The notes under the pieces were generated by a model that did no database searches, was not told the origin of the DNA, and saw only the letters and a list, made by a program, of their open reading frames with translations. A stretch of 64,000 nucleotides of DNA from Membranipora membranacea. Taxonomy: Eukaryota; Bryozoa; Gymnolaemata; Cheilostomatida; Membraniporidae. Of the stretch, positions 24,624 through 35,573 are shown piece by piece. Each line of letters begins with the position of its first letter. Position 1 is the stretch's first letter. The stretch is from NCBI GenBank assembly GCA_914767715.1, contig OU612072.1, positions 10,046,001-10,110,000 on the forward strand. Direction: 5' to 3'. Both the position numbers and the translations under genes were made by a program.

Positions 24624-25194
24624 ATTCTTTGTCATGCTTCAATATTGCTACAATATATAATTTAATATTATATATCTTATTTGTAATAATTTAATAAATA
24701 AATATTAAATTTAAGGAAAAACTTTAAATAGACCAAGGGAATCGAGCAAAACCTTGCAACTTTCCTATGAAGTACCCATCTAATAATAAACAACTAACTG
24801 CCAACAATATAAGAAGATAATATAATAATACAATATAATTATGCCTATATACCATTATATCCATAGACCATCAAGGGTAGATGGGTTTTATGTTATTGTG
24901 TATAAACCCGAGCTGGCTGAGTAAATAACCATTATCAATTTCTCAAAAATTTGTTTTTTATAAGTTTTCACGTACAGATGCTATATGATCAACAATAAGG
25001 CAAGCGGAGAATCCTAACAGACTTTACCGTTGCACCTCGGTTTTTGTTGAAGTTTGCTCAACAGAAACCCCAGAATCAATATAAATCTCCCTTATAGACT
25101 AGACTCAGGGACTAATGCATTTCCTTGCCAGGCAGCTGGCATATTTTAGCACTATTTTGTGTATAAATTATGTATGACGTCATATTTGGTTTCT

Positions 25195-25231
25195 CCCATA
25201 GACTTAATATATAGTATATTAAGTCTATGGG
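25195..25231. other. Perfect 17-bp-arm hairpin
   Basis: Arms CCCATAGACTTAATATA and its exact complement surround the loop TAG, immediately before a C14-type run. It is conserved without change at 31614-31650 in unit 2. Confidence 0.9.
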
Positions 25232-26458
25232 TTTCCCCCCCCCCCCCCTCCCCGCACAAGTATGATGAAGATAAATGGTATTGAGCCAACTGTTCTGGGC
25301 AAGACCAATGAAGTGGCCCTTCACATATTTTTAATCATTTTATTGGTTGTAGAATCCATATAATATGAGATTTCGATCCCATCATTGGTAATAGTTACTG
25401 GTTTGAAAAGCGATTAATCTCAATTCATTTGACAATATTCCTAATACAGCTCTAGCAACAAATGTATTGAGATGAATTAGCTTTCTCATACCACTTGCAA
25501 AAACTTGATTACTGATTGGTCGGAATCAGGAATTGCAAACTGGCAGGTGTTCGAAAGGCTCTCAAATACGGAGATATAATACATTTATTGGTATGATGTT
25601 CCACAAATATTACAAGAATATTACAAATTCACTGTCTAACCAGCTGAAAAAGGTCTTTATCACAGCTTGGCGGCAGTTTTAGAGAGAATGTTGTCACTAA
25701 TAATAATGAGTCAATAATGTTGGATAACAAACAGAATTGTCAGATGGAACAGAAGGACAAACAATCCAGCTCAGCCAATTATATGCTCTCATCAGTTAGC
25801 TTACTGTTAACACACACTGCTTCCTGTAAAAGTGGATGATGTGGTCAAACTATTTATGATTTACTATAAATAAACAGATTTTCTGTCACGTCAGATGTCA
25901 TTTATCCTACATCTCTGTAAATAGTGGAAGTCATACCACTTCCACCTTCATAGGTAAAATCAGTGACTTACGATGTTATTTGAAATAATAACAAGTGTCC
26001 TCACCAGAGGAGAACTAGTTGAAACGGATGCTAACTCATGGCATGATATCAAAGTCTATCTAAATACTCTGTCCATCAGAGCTCACTTGCTCAACGTAGT
26101 CAGAATGTATACATATATTATTTTCCTCCTAAAATCAGCAATGAAGCGATGCATCCTATTGAAATTCCAATAGATATCAGGTTCTCATTAAAAAGACTCT
26201 TTGACATGGAAAACAAAAAAACTAAATTAACTGAATCTAAGAAAAAAAAGAATCAACCTGATAATAATTCATGTTTTGAGTTTGATTGCCAGGACAGAGA
26301 ACCTGTCAAAAGGGCAGAAAAAAACATTTCTATTTCTGGGTTCTGGCTTTCGGCCTCAACATTCACAGCGACACATGCATCTATCTGCCAGTGTTCAGTT
26401 GAGTGCAGAGTAGAGAATGAATCAGATTGGTTTGAGAATAAAAAAGAATCATAGCCCC

Positions 26459-26464
26459 TTTATT
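26459..26464 (-). terminator. Polyadenylation signal overlapping the stop codon (copy A)
   Basis: TGAATAAA: the A of the stop codon is the first A of AATAAA. The same arrangement occurs in copy B (32886-32881) but is lost in copy C, where it reads AATTAA. Confidence 0.6.
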
Positions 26465-27251
26465 CAAATCTCTGGGCAGAGAGGCTTACATACTGTTGGA
26501 CAAATGGAACTTATGCTACCAACACCATGTACTCCTTGTAATTGTACCACTTCTTCACGCTTAACCCTCAAATAGTTAATAGCGGTAGCTTCTCCATGTG
26601 AACGTTTCAATGCCAAGTTATCCTGGAAGTAACAAGAAATGAAAGACTAAATAGGAGGAAGAGGAAGCAATGGTGCAAACAATTTGTTGCCCAGCAAACA
26701 AAATGACTACGTGATTCTACCAATGCGGTTTGCCCAAGAGAGGGGTATAATGTTTTTAATAACTACGTCTGGGCTGAGCTGGCAGCCATTGCTGATTTGG
26801 TGCTGGTACACTGGTTATCTTGAGCAGGTCCATGCCGAAAATGACTAAAAATAATAGCAGCCCTCTCTGGGTTTGTACACCAAATATGCACAAAAAGATC
26901 CCCCTCTGTCTCTTCAATATAAAGAGGCTAGATTAGTACAGGCATAGGTATTTGGCGCGACTTGAGAACAATATGTCGCGCAGAGTACCTTTACTAAAGA
27001 GAGGATGACTCTCTGCACTTCCATGATAATATAAGTGTGGCTATAAATCTCACCTGCTTACTGATGTCATCATCATGATTACGGATATTTTGACAGCTTC
27101 CAGATATGAGCAGCCAGATGAGAGCACCTGCCTCTAGTATTATGATAATTAGCAGTGTTAATAGTACAATATATCTGATAACTTCTGCGTTCCTTTTGCT
27201 CCTGTGATTCTGCTTGCTCGATTCACAGCAACAGATATTCTCATTTGCCAT
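26464..27251 (-). CDS. Small type II membrane protein, copy A (118 aa)
   Basis: Exon 1 is 27054-27251 and exon 2 is 26464-26622, joined in phase 0 through a GT-AG intron. The cytoplasmic N-terminus has a CCC triplet at residues 7-9, which could be acylated, and a basic NHRSKRN segment. A long hydrophobic span (about 26-50) rich in Leu/Ile follows; the positive-inside rule gives an N-in, C-out topology. The outer part (about 68 residues) is polar and ends CPTVCKPLCPEI. The family is not recognised. The ATG context is shared by all three copies. An AATAAA on the minus strand (26464-26459) overlaps the TGA stop by one base, so the 3' UTR may be very short. Confidence 0.65.
26779..27016 (+). repeat. 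SINE family 1 body in intron of copy A (head missing)
   Basis: The body blocks match the minus-strand reading of the fuller SINEs at 34973-35247 and 40382-40676: GATTTGGTGCTGG, GAGCAGGTCC, CCCCCTCTGTCTCTTCAATATAAAGAG, GGCATAGGTATTTGGCG and ACTAAAGAGAGGATGACTCTCT. Unit copies B (about 33190-33391) and C (about 35800-36037) carry it at the same place, so it predates the duplications. Confidence 0.7.
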
Positions 27252-27385
27252 GTTTGAGAGTATTAGGTTTCTAGCCGATTTGTGCAGTGTGCCTTTTACT
27301 GTGTCACTGTCAAACTGATAGTTTTCTGATTAGACATCAACTCTCTATTGGCTGTCAAAATTATCGAACCGATTAAATAGCTTAA

Positions 27386-28028
27386 AGTGGCTTGACCGGT
27401 ATATAGGGGCCAGTCAATGTGAAGCGATCACCCAGCCATATCAAATTCAAATGGGGTTAGCAGCATTCAAGTTCCTCCTGCTTTTTCGGAAATAAGAGGA
27501 GCAGTAGTGAATTTTTTTTGATAGGAATCGGATGCGCTGATGCTTAATTGTGTGATACACATGCCCAATAAATTTTCCTTCCAAAATTCGCATCGGAGAG
27601 TGGTGAAAATACATCTGATGTCATCCACAATCGCCCAGTTCCAATGATTTCAAATCATCCGCTTCAAATTATACAAGCTCTTATTGGTCGATTTTGACGT
27701 TATAATTTATGGTTTCAGAGGTTGCCTAGATACCGTTGTCAAGATTGAAATTGAACGTTGTAATAAAATCCTAATAATCCCAAGTGTGATGGTCCAACAT
27801 AACAATAGCTATATCATAGGCTTCTATTCAACTTTATTCATGGGTGTCTGCAATCACAATTTCTTATATAACCCACTTGACCACTTGAGAACGCAACGTG
27901 GACTGGCTGTTAGAGGCGGAGACCAAGGCCATTCTCCGCCTCTAATTACACTGATCAGCCAATGATCTTGCTTGTCACCAGAAAATACTAATTATGATTA
28001 ATCCCCGTGCACCCCCTCATTAGCCCAG
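27386..28028. other. Segment present only in unit 1
   Basis: Copies B and C read straight from AGCTTAAA into ATCAAGTTAG, whereas unit 1 has about 640 extra bases between these points. No terminal repeats or coding region are clear. It holds a perfect 13-base-arm hairpin at 27910-27922/27933-27945. Insertion here, or deletion in the common ancestor of B and C, would both explain it. Confidence 0.65.
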
Positions 28029-28229
28029 TACTTCAAAATCAAGTTAGTTTAAGCCTATGATGGTTGTCTTAGACGCTTTGGTGGTATTTGTAGTGAATAT
28101 ATAATTGTTAGATTATTGTAAATCCATTTTTGATTGAAGTAAGCGCTAATCAACATTGCAAGAAACAATTAAAATTAGGTTGACACTTGCTACCACAAAG
28201 ATCACTAGTGCGTCAAAGAATGTCATAGT

Positions 28230-28666
28230 ACGTCATAGAATGTCCTGATGTAGTCATGTAACCAACTATTTGTTGCCCCCAGTGCCCAGTGTTTAACTAT
28301 GTAACAAAAAGCCATCAGGCTTATTTTTAATTAACGAGCGCAAATAGGAGGCCTGATGAGCCTACTACACAGAATTCAATGGCCTACTACTAATTGTCAA
28401 TGTATTAATTTTGTTAGGTGTTGTTATGAAATATGATCTCACCACATCCTCCGGATATCAATGTACTACTACCACCCTCCCTGCTACTACTGTCACTATA
28501 CGGTTAACTTAAGATTTACGGTCTGTATGGAGTTGTGTCACCTTTTATCAAGAGGAGACAAGTAAAGATCATTTTCTTTTAGTTTTTATCTACGCATCAT
28601 CACCGTGTTGATCCAAGTTCTATATCGTACACAGGAAGTTCTGATTTATATATATATATATACATG

Positions 28667-28704
<38 letters not shown>

Positions 28705-29867
28705 TATTACATATAAACACATGTAATTACATTTTTAGTTTCAGCGAGGTTGAGTATTGCTCTGATAACCTGAATTTTTGGGCAGAGGGGTAACACAGGA
28801 CAGACAAACAAACTGACAGAAATGAGCAGAGAGGAACACTAGCTGATCACCTGACCAGACATGGTCATCAAAAGTTTAGCTAGAGTGTAGTGATAAAAAG
28901 ATGGGGTTGGTGAAATGTTAGCTAGCCATTAATTTCATTACTTCTAAGTAATACGCAGATAGGCGAAACAGGCGAATCTTTTCACCTATGAGTACTCATC
29001 TTGAGTATTGTACACCTATACCCTAACTGTTTGCCTTTCAATCTTTTACACCATTCCACATTTTTATCTGATGACAAAGAGAAAATTTCATTCATAAAGT
29101 TAAAATAATTACATCAAATATGTCCTTCATTGCTGAAATTATTCCCAATATCAATCTGTTCTCATACTGAAAATGATTTACAATAATACTGATGGATCTA
29201 GTGTGAATAATTATTTCATTTTAGCATTAGTTCTTCGCTGCACATTGGGTGATAATGAGGCTGGCTCATTGACATTCCATCAGATAATAAAATTAAAGCC
29301 CATCCTTATCTTGTACAAACTCAGAATGTTCCACTCACACAATCCAACCTAGCCCCGTCAAATGGCCACTCTATTGTTTTGCAAAACACAAACAGTGCAG
29401 CATTAAATTATAGTTTCGCTTCCTATCGCATACCTTTGGTTTTGCCTGTTTATAAACCTTTGTCGGACCTGAGCAATAACATGTTTACTTATCTATGCTT
29501 CCCAGCAATAAAGAACCCACACACATTACCTGATTTTCAAATATTTTAAAGGACGGGGCGAGGGAAGGAATCAAATTCCGGGCTACTCAAACAACCCCTC
29601 TCAAAGTCTCTAAAATAAAACTCATTTCCCTAAAACTGTGCCGTGATTGCAATGAGTAATTCTGTTGAGGTAAAAAAGTCATCCGATTTTTTATAGGGGA
29701 CCCCCACGGGTCCTTTCAAGTCTTTTAACAAGTGATACTATAATTCTAAATGTCAACAAAGCAGTCAAAAGACTTGTTAGAACAAATTGAAAACAAACTG
29801 CTACCTCGTATTTAGCTTACAAAAAGCGTGTTTTATTAAATTTCAATGTTGGCAAACACTTTAATTG
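28230..29867. other. Tail of duplication unit 1, no gene recognised
   Basis: It matches 37364-39118 closely over its length. No exon is supported on either strand. The sequence ends at the junction with unit 2. Confidence 0.5.
28637..28710. repeat. (TA)n microsatellite
   Basis: Alternating TA with a few C/G interruptions. A shorter counterpart lies at about 37765-37815 in unit 2. Confidence 0.9.
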
Positions 29868-30327
29868 ATTCTTTGTCATGCTTCAATATTGTTGCAATAT
29901 ATAAACTAATATTATATATCTTATTTGTAATAATTTAATATATAAATATTAAATTTAAGGAAAAACTTTAAATAGACCAAGGGAACTGAGCAAAACCTTG
30001 CAACTTTCCCATGAAGTACCCATCTAATAATAAACAGCTGACTGCCAACAATATAAGAAGATAATATGATAATACAATATAATTATGCCTATATACCATT
30101 ATATCCATAGACCATCAAAGTAGATGGGTTTTATGTCATTGTGCATAAACCCGAGCTGGCTGAGTAAATAACCATTATCAATTTCTCAAAAATTTGTTTG
30201 TTATAAGTTTTCACGTACAGATGCTATATGATCAACAATAAGGCAAGCAGGGAATCCTAACAGACTTTACCGTTGCACCTCGGTTTTTGTTGAAGTTTGC
30301 TCAACAGAAAGCCCAGAATCAATATCT

Positions 30328-30331
30328 AATC

Positions 30332-30424
<93 letters not shown>
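30328..30424 (+). repeat. (TAA/AAT)n microsatellite, about 32 units
   Basis: An uninterrupted run of AAT immediately before the RLE-type LINE. A shorter AATAATAATA run flanks the LINE on its 3' side near 31479-31488. Confidence 0.95.
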
Positions 30425-30425
<1 letters not shown>

Positions 30426-31480
30426 GTCTAAACAGAGCGCTACACCCGAGGGCTAATGTGGCAAGGCTGTATTTGGCAAGAAATGAAGGAGGAAGAGGAT
30501 TGAGAGCAGTGGAAGAAACTATCAGGACAGAGGAACACGGACTATCAGATTACATAAAACATGAAGACAAAGGACTCAACAGATACCTCAAGAGTTTTGA
30601 GAAGAAAGAAACCAAACGAGAGTATAAAGACCGCAAGATGGAGGAGAAACAACAGGAATGGAAGAACAAAGCATTACATGGACAGTACACCAAGATAGCA
30701 GATCGAACAGACACCAAGAAAACGTACAAGTGGATAAAGAATGGCTACATGAAGAAAGAAACAGAAGGACTACTCATGGCTGCACAGGATCAGGCTTTAC
30801 CAACACGATGGAAGAAAGTACATATAGAGAAACGAGGAGGTACAGCACTGTGTAGAATGTGTAATGAACGAGAAGAGACCGTGTTCCATATACTCAGTGA
30901 GTGTTCAAAAATAGCACAGACAGAGTATAGGAAACGCAAGGTGGCACAACTGATTCATTGGAATTTGTGCAAGAGATATCAACTAGAACACAGGAGAAAC
31001 TGGTACAAACATCAGGCAGAGAGCGTGACAGAGAATGAGAAAGCAAAGATTCTGTGGGACTTTACAATTCAAACAGACCACATCATACAAGCCCGCAGGC
31101 CAGACATCGTTGTGCAAGACAAAGAAGTCAACCACACTTGGATCATTGATAAAGCCGTCCCAGGAGATGCAAGAGTCACAGAAAAGGAGAGGGAGAAGGT
31201 GGAAAAATATCAGGATCTGGCGAGAGAAATAAGAAAAATATGGAACACATCAGTGACAGTTATACCAATCATTGTAGGAGCACTAGGAGCTGTGGCTAAC
31301 CTACATGAACAAATGGAGATGCTGGAGATAGAGAAGAAGGAAGTAGACAGAGTGCAGTTCTCTGCTCTACTAGGATCGGCAAGAATACTGAGAAAGGTGT
31401 TGGATATCCCAGGTTAGAGGTCCTAACCCGATGCCAACATATCACCGGCTGAAGAGCTGAAGAAATCAACAGGGAATAAT
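30425..31480 (+). mobile_element. RLE-type LINE 3' part (R4/Dong- or R2-like), in TAA repeats
   Basis: The open frame ends at 31417. Its first roughly 45 codons are a poly-Asn artefact of the TAA repeat. The real protein begins near 30427 with RALHPRANVARLYLARNEGG. A CCHC knuckle starts at about 30851 (CRMCNEREETVFHILSEC), followed by VAQLIHWNLC. The restriction-like endonuclease block is at about 31090-31180 (RRPDIVVQD, then WIIDKAVPGD), then VIPIIVGALG. These are features of LINEs with a C-terminal PD-(D/E)xK nuclease. The reverse transcriptase is missing (5' truncation). The position inside TAA repeats recalls the Dong element. The TAA run plus LINE sits between 9-base copies AATCAATAT. 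Confidence 0.8.
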
Positions 31481-31613
31481 AATAATAGTCAATAATCAAT
31501 ATAAATCTCGCTTATAGACTAGACTCAGGGACTGGAGCAATTCCTAGCCATGCAGCTGGCAAATTTTAGCACTATTTTTGGTATAAATTATGTATGACGT
31601 CATATTTGGTTTC

Positions 31614-31650
31614 CCCATAGACTTAATATATAGTATATTAAGTCTATGGG
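31614..31650. other. Perfect 17-bp-arm hairpin, unit 2 copy
   Basis: Identical arms and loop to 25195-25231, again directly before a C run. Confidence 0.9.
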
Positions 31651-32885
31651 TTTCCCCCCCCCCCCTCCCCGCACAAGTATGATGAAGATAAGTGGTATTG
31701 AGCCAACTGTTCTGGGCAAGACCAATGAAGTGGCCCTTCACATATTTTTAATCATTGTATTGGTTGTAGAATCCATATAATATGAGATTTCGATCCCATC
31801 ATTGGTAATAGTTACTGGTTTGAAAAGCGATTAATCTCAATTCATTTGACAATATTCCTAATACAGCTCTAGCAACAAATGTATTGAGATAAATTAGCTT
31901 TCTCATACCACTTGCAAAAACTTGATTGCTGATTGGTCGGAATCAGGAATTGCAAACTGGCAGGTGTTCGAAAGGCTTTTAAATACGGAGATATAATAGA
32001 TTTATTGGTATGATGTTCCACAAATATTACAAGAATATTACAAATTCACTGTCTAACCAGCTGAAAGAGGTCTTTATCACAGCTAGGCAGCAGTTTTAGA
32101 GAGAATGTTGTCACTAATAATAATGAGTCAATAATGTTGGATAACAAACAGAATTTTCAGATGGCACAGAAGGACAAACAATCGAGCTCAGCCAATTATT
32201 TGCTCATCAGTTAGCTTACTGTTAACACACACTGCTTCCTGTAAAAGTGGATGATGTGGTCAAACTATTTATGATTTACTATAAATAAACAGATTTTCTG
32301 TCACGTCAGATGTCATTTATCCTACATCCCTACAAATGGTGGAAGTCATACCACTTCCACCTTCATAGGTAAAATCAGTGACTTACAATGTTATTTGAAA
32401 TAACAACAAGTGTCCTCACCAGAGGAGAACTAGTTGAAACGGATGCTAACTCATGGCATGATATCAAAGTCTATCTAAATACTCTGTCCATCAGAGCTCA
32501 CTTTCTCAACGATAGTCAGCATGTATACATATATTTTTTATTATTTTCCTCCCAAAATCAGCAATGAAGCGATGCATCCGATTGCAATTCCACTAGATAT
32601 CAGGTTCTCATAAAAAGAATCTTTGACATGGAAAACAAAAAAACTAAATTAATTGAATCTAAGAAAAAAAAGAATCAACCTGATAATAATTCATGTTTTG
32701 AGTATGATTGCCAGGACAGAGAACCTGTCAAAAGGGCAGAAAAAAATATTTCTATTTCTGGGTTCTGGCTTTCGGCCTCAACATTAACAGCCACACATGC
32801 ATCTATCTGCCAGTGTTCAGTTGAGCGCAGAGCAGAGAATGGATCAGATTGGTTTGAGAATAAAAAATAATCAAAGCCCCTTTAT

Positions 32886-33623
32886 TCAAATCTCTGGGCA
32901 GAGGGGCTTACATACTGTTGGACACATGCTACCAACACCATGTACTCCTTGTAATTGTACCACTTCTTCACGCTTAACCCTCAAATAGTTTATAGCGGTA
33001 GCTTCTCCATGGGAACGTTTCAATGCCAAGTTATCCTGGAAGTAACAAGAAATGAAAGACTAAATAGGAGGAAGAGGAAGCAATGGTACAAACAATTTGT
33101 TGCCCAGCAAACAAAATGACTACGTGATTCTACCAATGCGGTTTGCTCAAGAGAGTGGTATAATGTTTTGAATAACTACGTCTGGGCTGAGCTGGCAGCC
33201 ATTGCTGATTTGGTGCTGGTACACTGGTTATCTTGAGCAGGTCCCTGCCGAAAAGGACTAAAAATATCCCCCTCTGTCTCTTCAATATGAAGAGGGGCTA
33301 GATTAGTACAGGCATAGGTATTTGGCAAGACTTGAGAACAATATGTAGCGCAGAGTACCTTTACTAAAGAGAGGATGACTCTCTCTGCACTTCCATGATA
33401 ATATAAGTGTGGCTATAAATCTCACCTGCTTACTGATGTCATCATCATGATTATGGATATTTTGACAGCTTCCAGATATAAGCAGCCAGATGAGAGCACC
33501 TGCCTCTAGTATTATGATAATTAGCAGTGTTAATAGTACAATATATCTGATAACTTCTGCGTTCCTTTTGCTCCTGTGATTCTGCTTGCTCGATTCACAG
33601 CAACAGTTATTCTCATTCGCCAT
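32886..33623 (-). CDS. Small type II membrane protein, copy B (115 aa)
   Basis: Exon 1 is 33426-33623 and exon 2 is 32886-33035. It has the same topology as copy A, with NENNCCC instead of NENICCC and His for Arg after QNI. Exon 2 lacks nine bases relative to copy A, replacing the ISSI stretch in frame (VGSMCPTVC). The three C-terminal cysteines and the stop-overlapping AATAAA are kept. Intact and probably functional. Confidence 0.65.
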
Positions 33624-34665
33624 GTTTGAGAGTATCAGGTTTCTAGCCGATTTGTACAGTGTGCCTTTTACTGTGTCACTGTCAAACTGATAGTTTTCTG
33701 ATGAGACTTCAACTATTGGCTGTCAAAATTCTCGGAAGCGATTAAATAGCTTAAAATCAAGTTAGTTTAAGCCTATGATGCTTGTCTTAGACGCTTTGGT
33801 GGTATTTGTAGTGAATATATAATTGTTAGATTATTGTGAATTCATTTTTGATTGAAGTAAGCGCTGGTCAACATTGCAAGAAACAATTAAAATTAGGTTG
33901 ACACTTGCTACCACAAAGATCACTAGTCCTAATCTTTCACCAGAATTTTCAGATGGGACAGAAGGACAAACAATCCAGCTCAGCCAATTAATGCTCTCAT
34001 CAGTTAGCTTACTGTTAACACACACTGCTTCCTGTAAAAGTGGATGATGTGGTCAAACTATTTATGATTTACTATAAATAAACAGATTTTCTGTCACGTC
34101 AGATGTCATTTATCCTACATCCCTGTAAATAGTGGAAGTCATACCACTTACACCTTCATTGATAAAATCGTTATTTGAAATAATAACGAGTGTCCTCACC
34201 AGAGGAGAACTTGTTGAAATGAATGCTAACTCATGGCATGATATCAAAGTCGATCTAAATACTCTGTCCATCAGAGCGAGCTCTGATGGACAATCAGAAT
34301 GTATACATATATTATTTTTTATTATTTTCCTCCCAAAATCAGCAATGAAGCAATGCATCCGATTGAAATTCCACTAGATATCAGGTTCTCATAAAAAAGA
34401 CTCTTTGACATGGAAAACAAAAAAACTAAATTAACTGAATCTAAGAAAAAAAGAATCAACCTGATAATAATTCATGTTTTGAGTTTGATTGCCAGGACAG
34501 AGAACCTGTCAAAAGGGTAGAAAAAACCATTTCTATTTCTGGGTTCTGGCTTTCGGCCTCAACATTCACAGCGACACATGCATCTATCTGCCAGTGTTCA
34601 GTTGAGTGCAGAGTAGAATGGATCAGATGGGTTCGAGAATAAAGAAAAAATCAAGGCCCCATTAT

Positions 34666-34764
34666 TCAACGTCCTGGGCAGATAGGTGTACATACTGTTG
34701 GACACGTGGAACTTATGCTACCAACACCATTGCTCGTTGCTACTTCTTTCGATGCCAAGTCATT
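34666..34764 (-). pseudogene. Orphan terminal exon of the small membrane-protein family
   Basis: On the minus strand an acceptor TTTCTAG is followed by a 33-codon in-frame exon (NDLASKEVATSNGVGS..., ending CPTVCTPICPGR and TGA). It is homologous to the last exons of copies A-C with an internal deletion. No partner first exon lies beside it; the nearest is copy C's exon 1 at 36081-36278, beyond copy C's own exon 2. It could be a relic or an alternative 3' exon for copy C. Confidence 0.55.
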
Positions 34765-34972
34765 CTAGAAATTATAAGAAACAGTAGACTTAATAAGACA
34801 GAGGAAGCAAAGGTACAAACAATTGCAACTAGACCAATGCAGTAGCTCAGGAGGGGTACAATGTTGTGACTAACTATATGTCTGGGCGGAGTTGGCAGCC
34901 ATTGCTGATTTGGGGCTAGCGAACCGTTCATCCTAGCCGGGTCCTTGCAGAAGCTCATCATCATCTTTGAAG

Positions 34973-35247
34973 CGGAGAGAGTTATTCTCTCTTGGGTACA
35001 GGTACTGGGACCCATAGTACTCATGCCGCACCCTATACCCATGCCCGCTGGAAACCCGGCTACTCTTTATATCGAAGAGGAGAGGGGGTTCTTTTTACTG
35101 CGTGTGGGGTGTCCCGTTCGCAAGGACCTGGCTAGGATGAATGGCGTGCCGGTACCAAATCACAAATGACTGCAGGCGCCAGGAATTGAACTTGGACCTC
35201 AAAGATCACAAGTCCATACCCTTAACCATTAGACCACTCCTGACTCC
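34973..35247 (-). repeat. tRNA-derived SINE, family 1 (full length)
   Basis: On the minus strand the head reads GGAGTCAGGAGTGGTCTAATGG, which includes an A box TGGTCTAATGG. A B box (AGTTCAATTCC) lies at about 35182-35192. The body continues for about 190 bases to a TACCCAAGAGAGAATAACTCTCT end. It shares its whole length with 40382-40676. Further body fragments lie at about 34890-34970 and 35270-35415. Confidence 0.8.
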
Positions 35248-35573
35248 TTGCAGAAGCACTAGAGTCTACTCAGTGTTTGTACACCCGACATGCGTTACAA
35301 ATATTCCCCTCTGCCTCTTTGGTATAAAGAGTAGCTTGGTTTCCAGCAGGCATAGGTATTCGGTGTGACATGAGTACAATATCTAAATAAATGTGCCTGT
35401 ACCAAAGAGAGGATAATGAGATGGGTTTGAGAATACAGATCAAACAACAATCAAGGTCCCTTAATTCAACCATTTGGGCCGACAGGGCTGAGTATTGTTG
35501 GACAAACGGCCATAATGTTACTAACACAAAAAGACGCCACATTTGCTTCTTGTATTTGTACCACTTCTTCACG

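Larger units (their letters stand above)
24624..29867. repeat. Large tandem duplication, unit 1
   Basis: Homologous to parts of 29868-39118 in direct order: 24624-25090 with 29868-30318, 25073-27380 with 31495-33755, 28020-28200 with 33755-33925 and 37140-37320, and 28230-29867 with 37364-39118. The unit carries one complete copy of the small type II membrane-protein gene. Confidence 0.9.

Noticed and set aside
27684-27965. 93-codon frame in the unit 1-specific segment
   Set aside because: No counterpart, splice support or recognisable motif.
30287-30426. Poly-asparagine N-terminus of the 376-codon frame
   Set aside because: It is translation of the TAA microsatellite; the conserved LINE protein begins after it.
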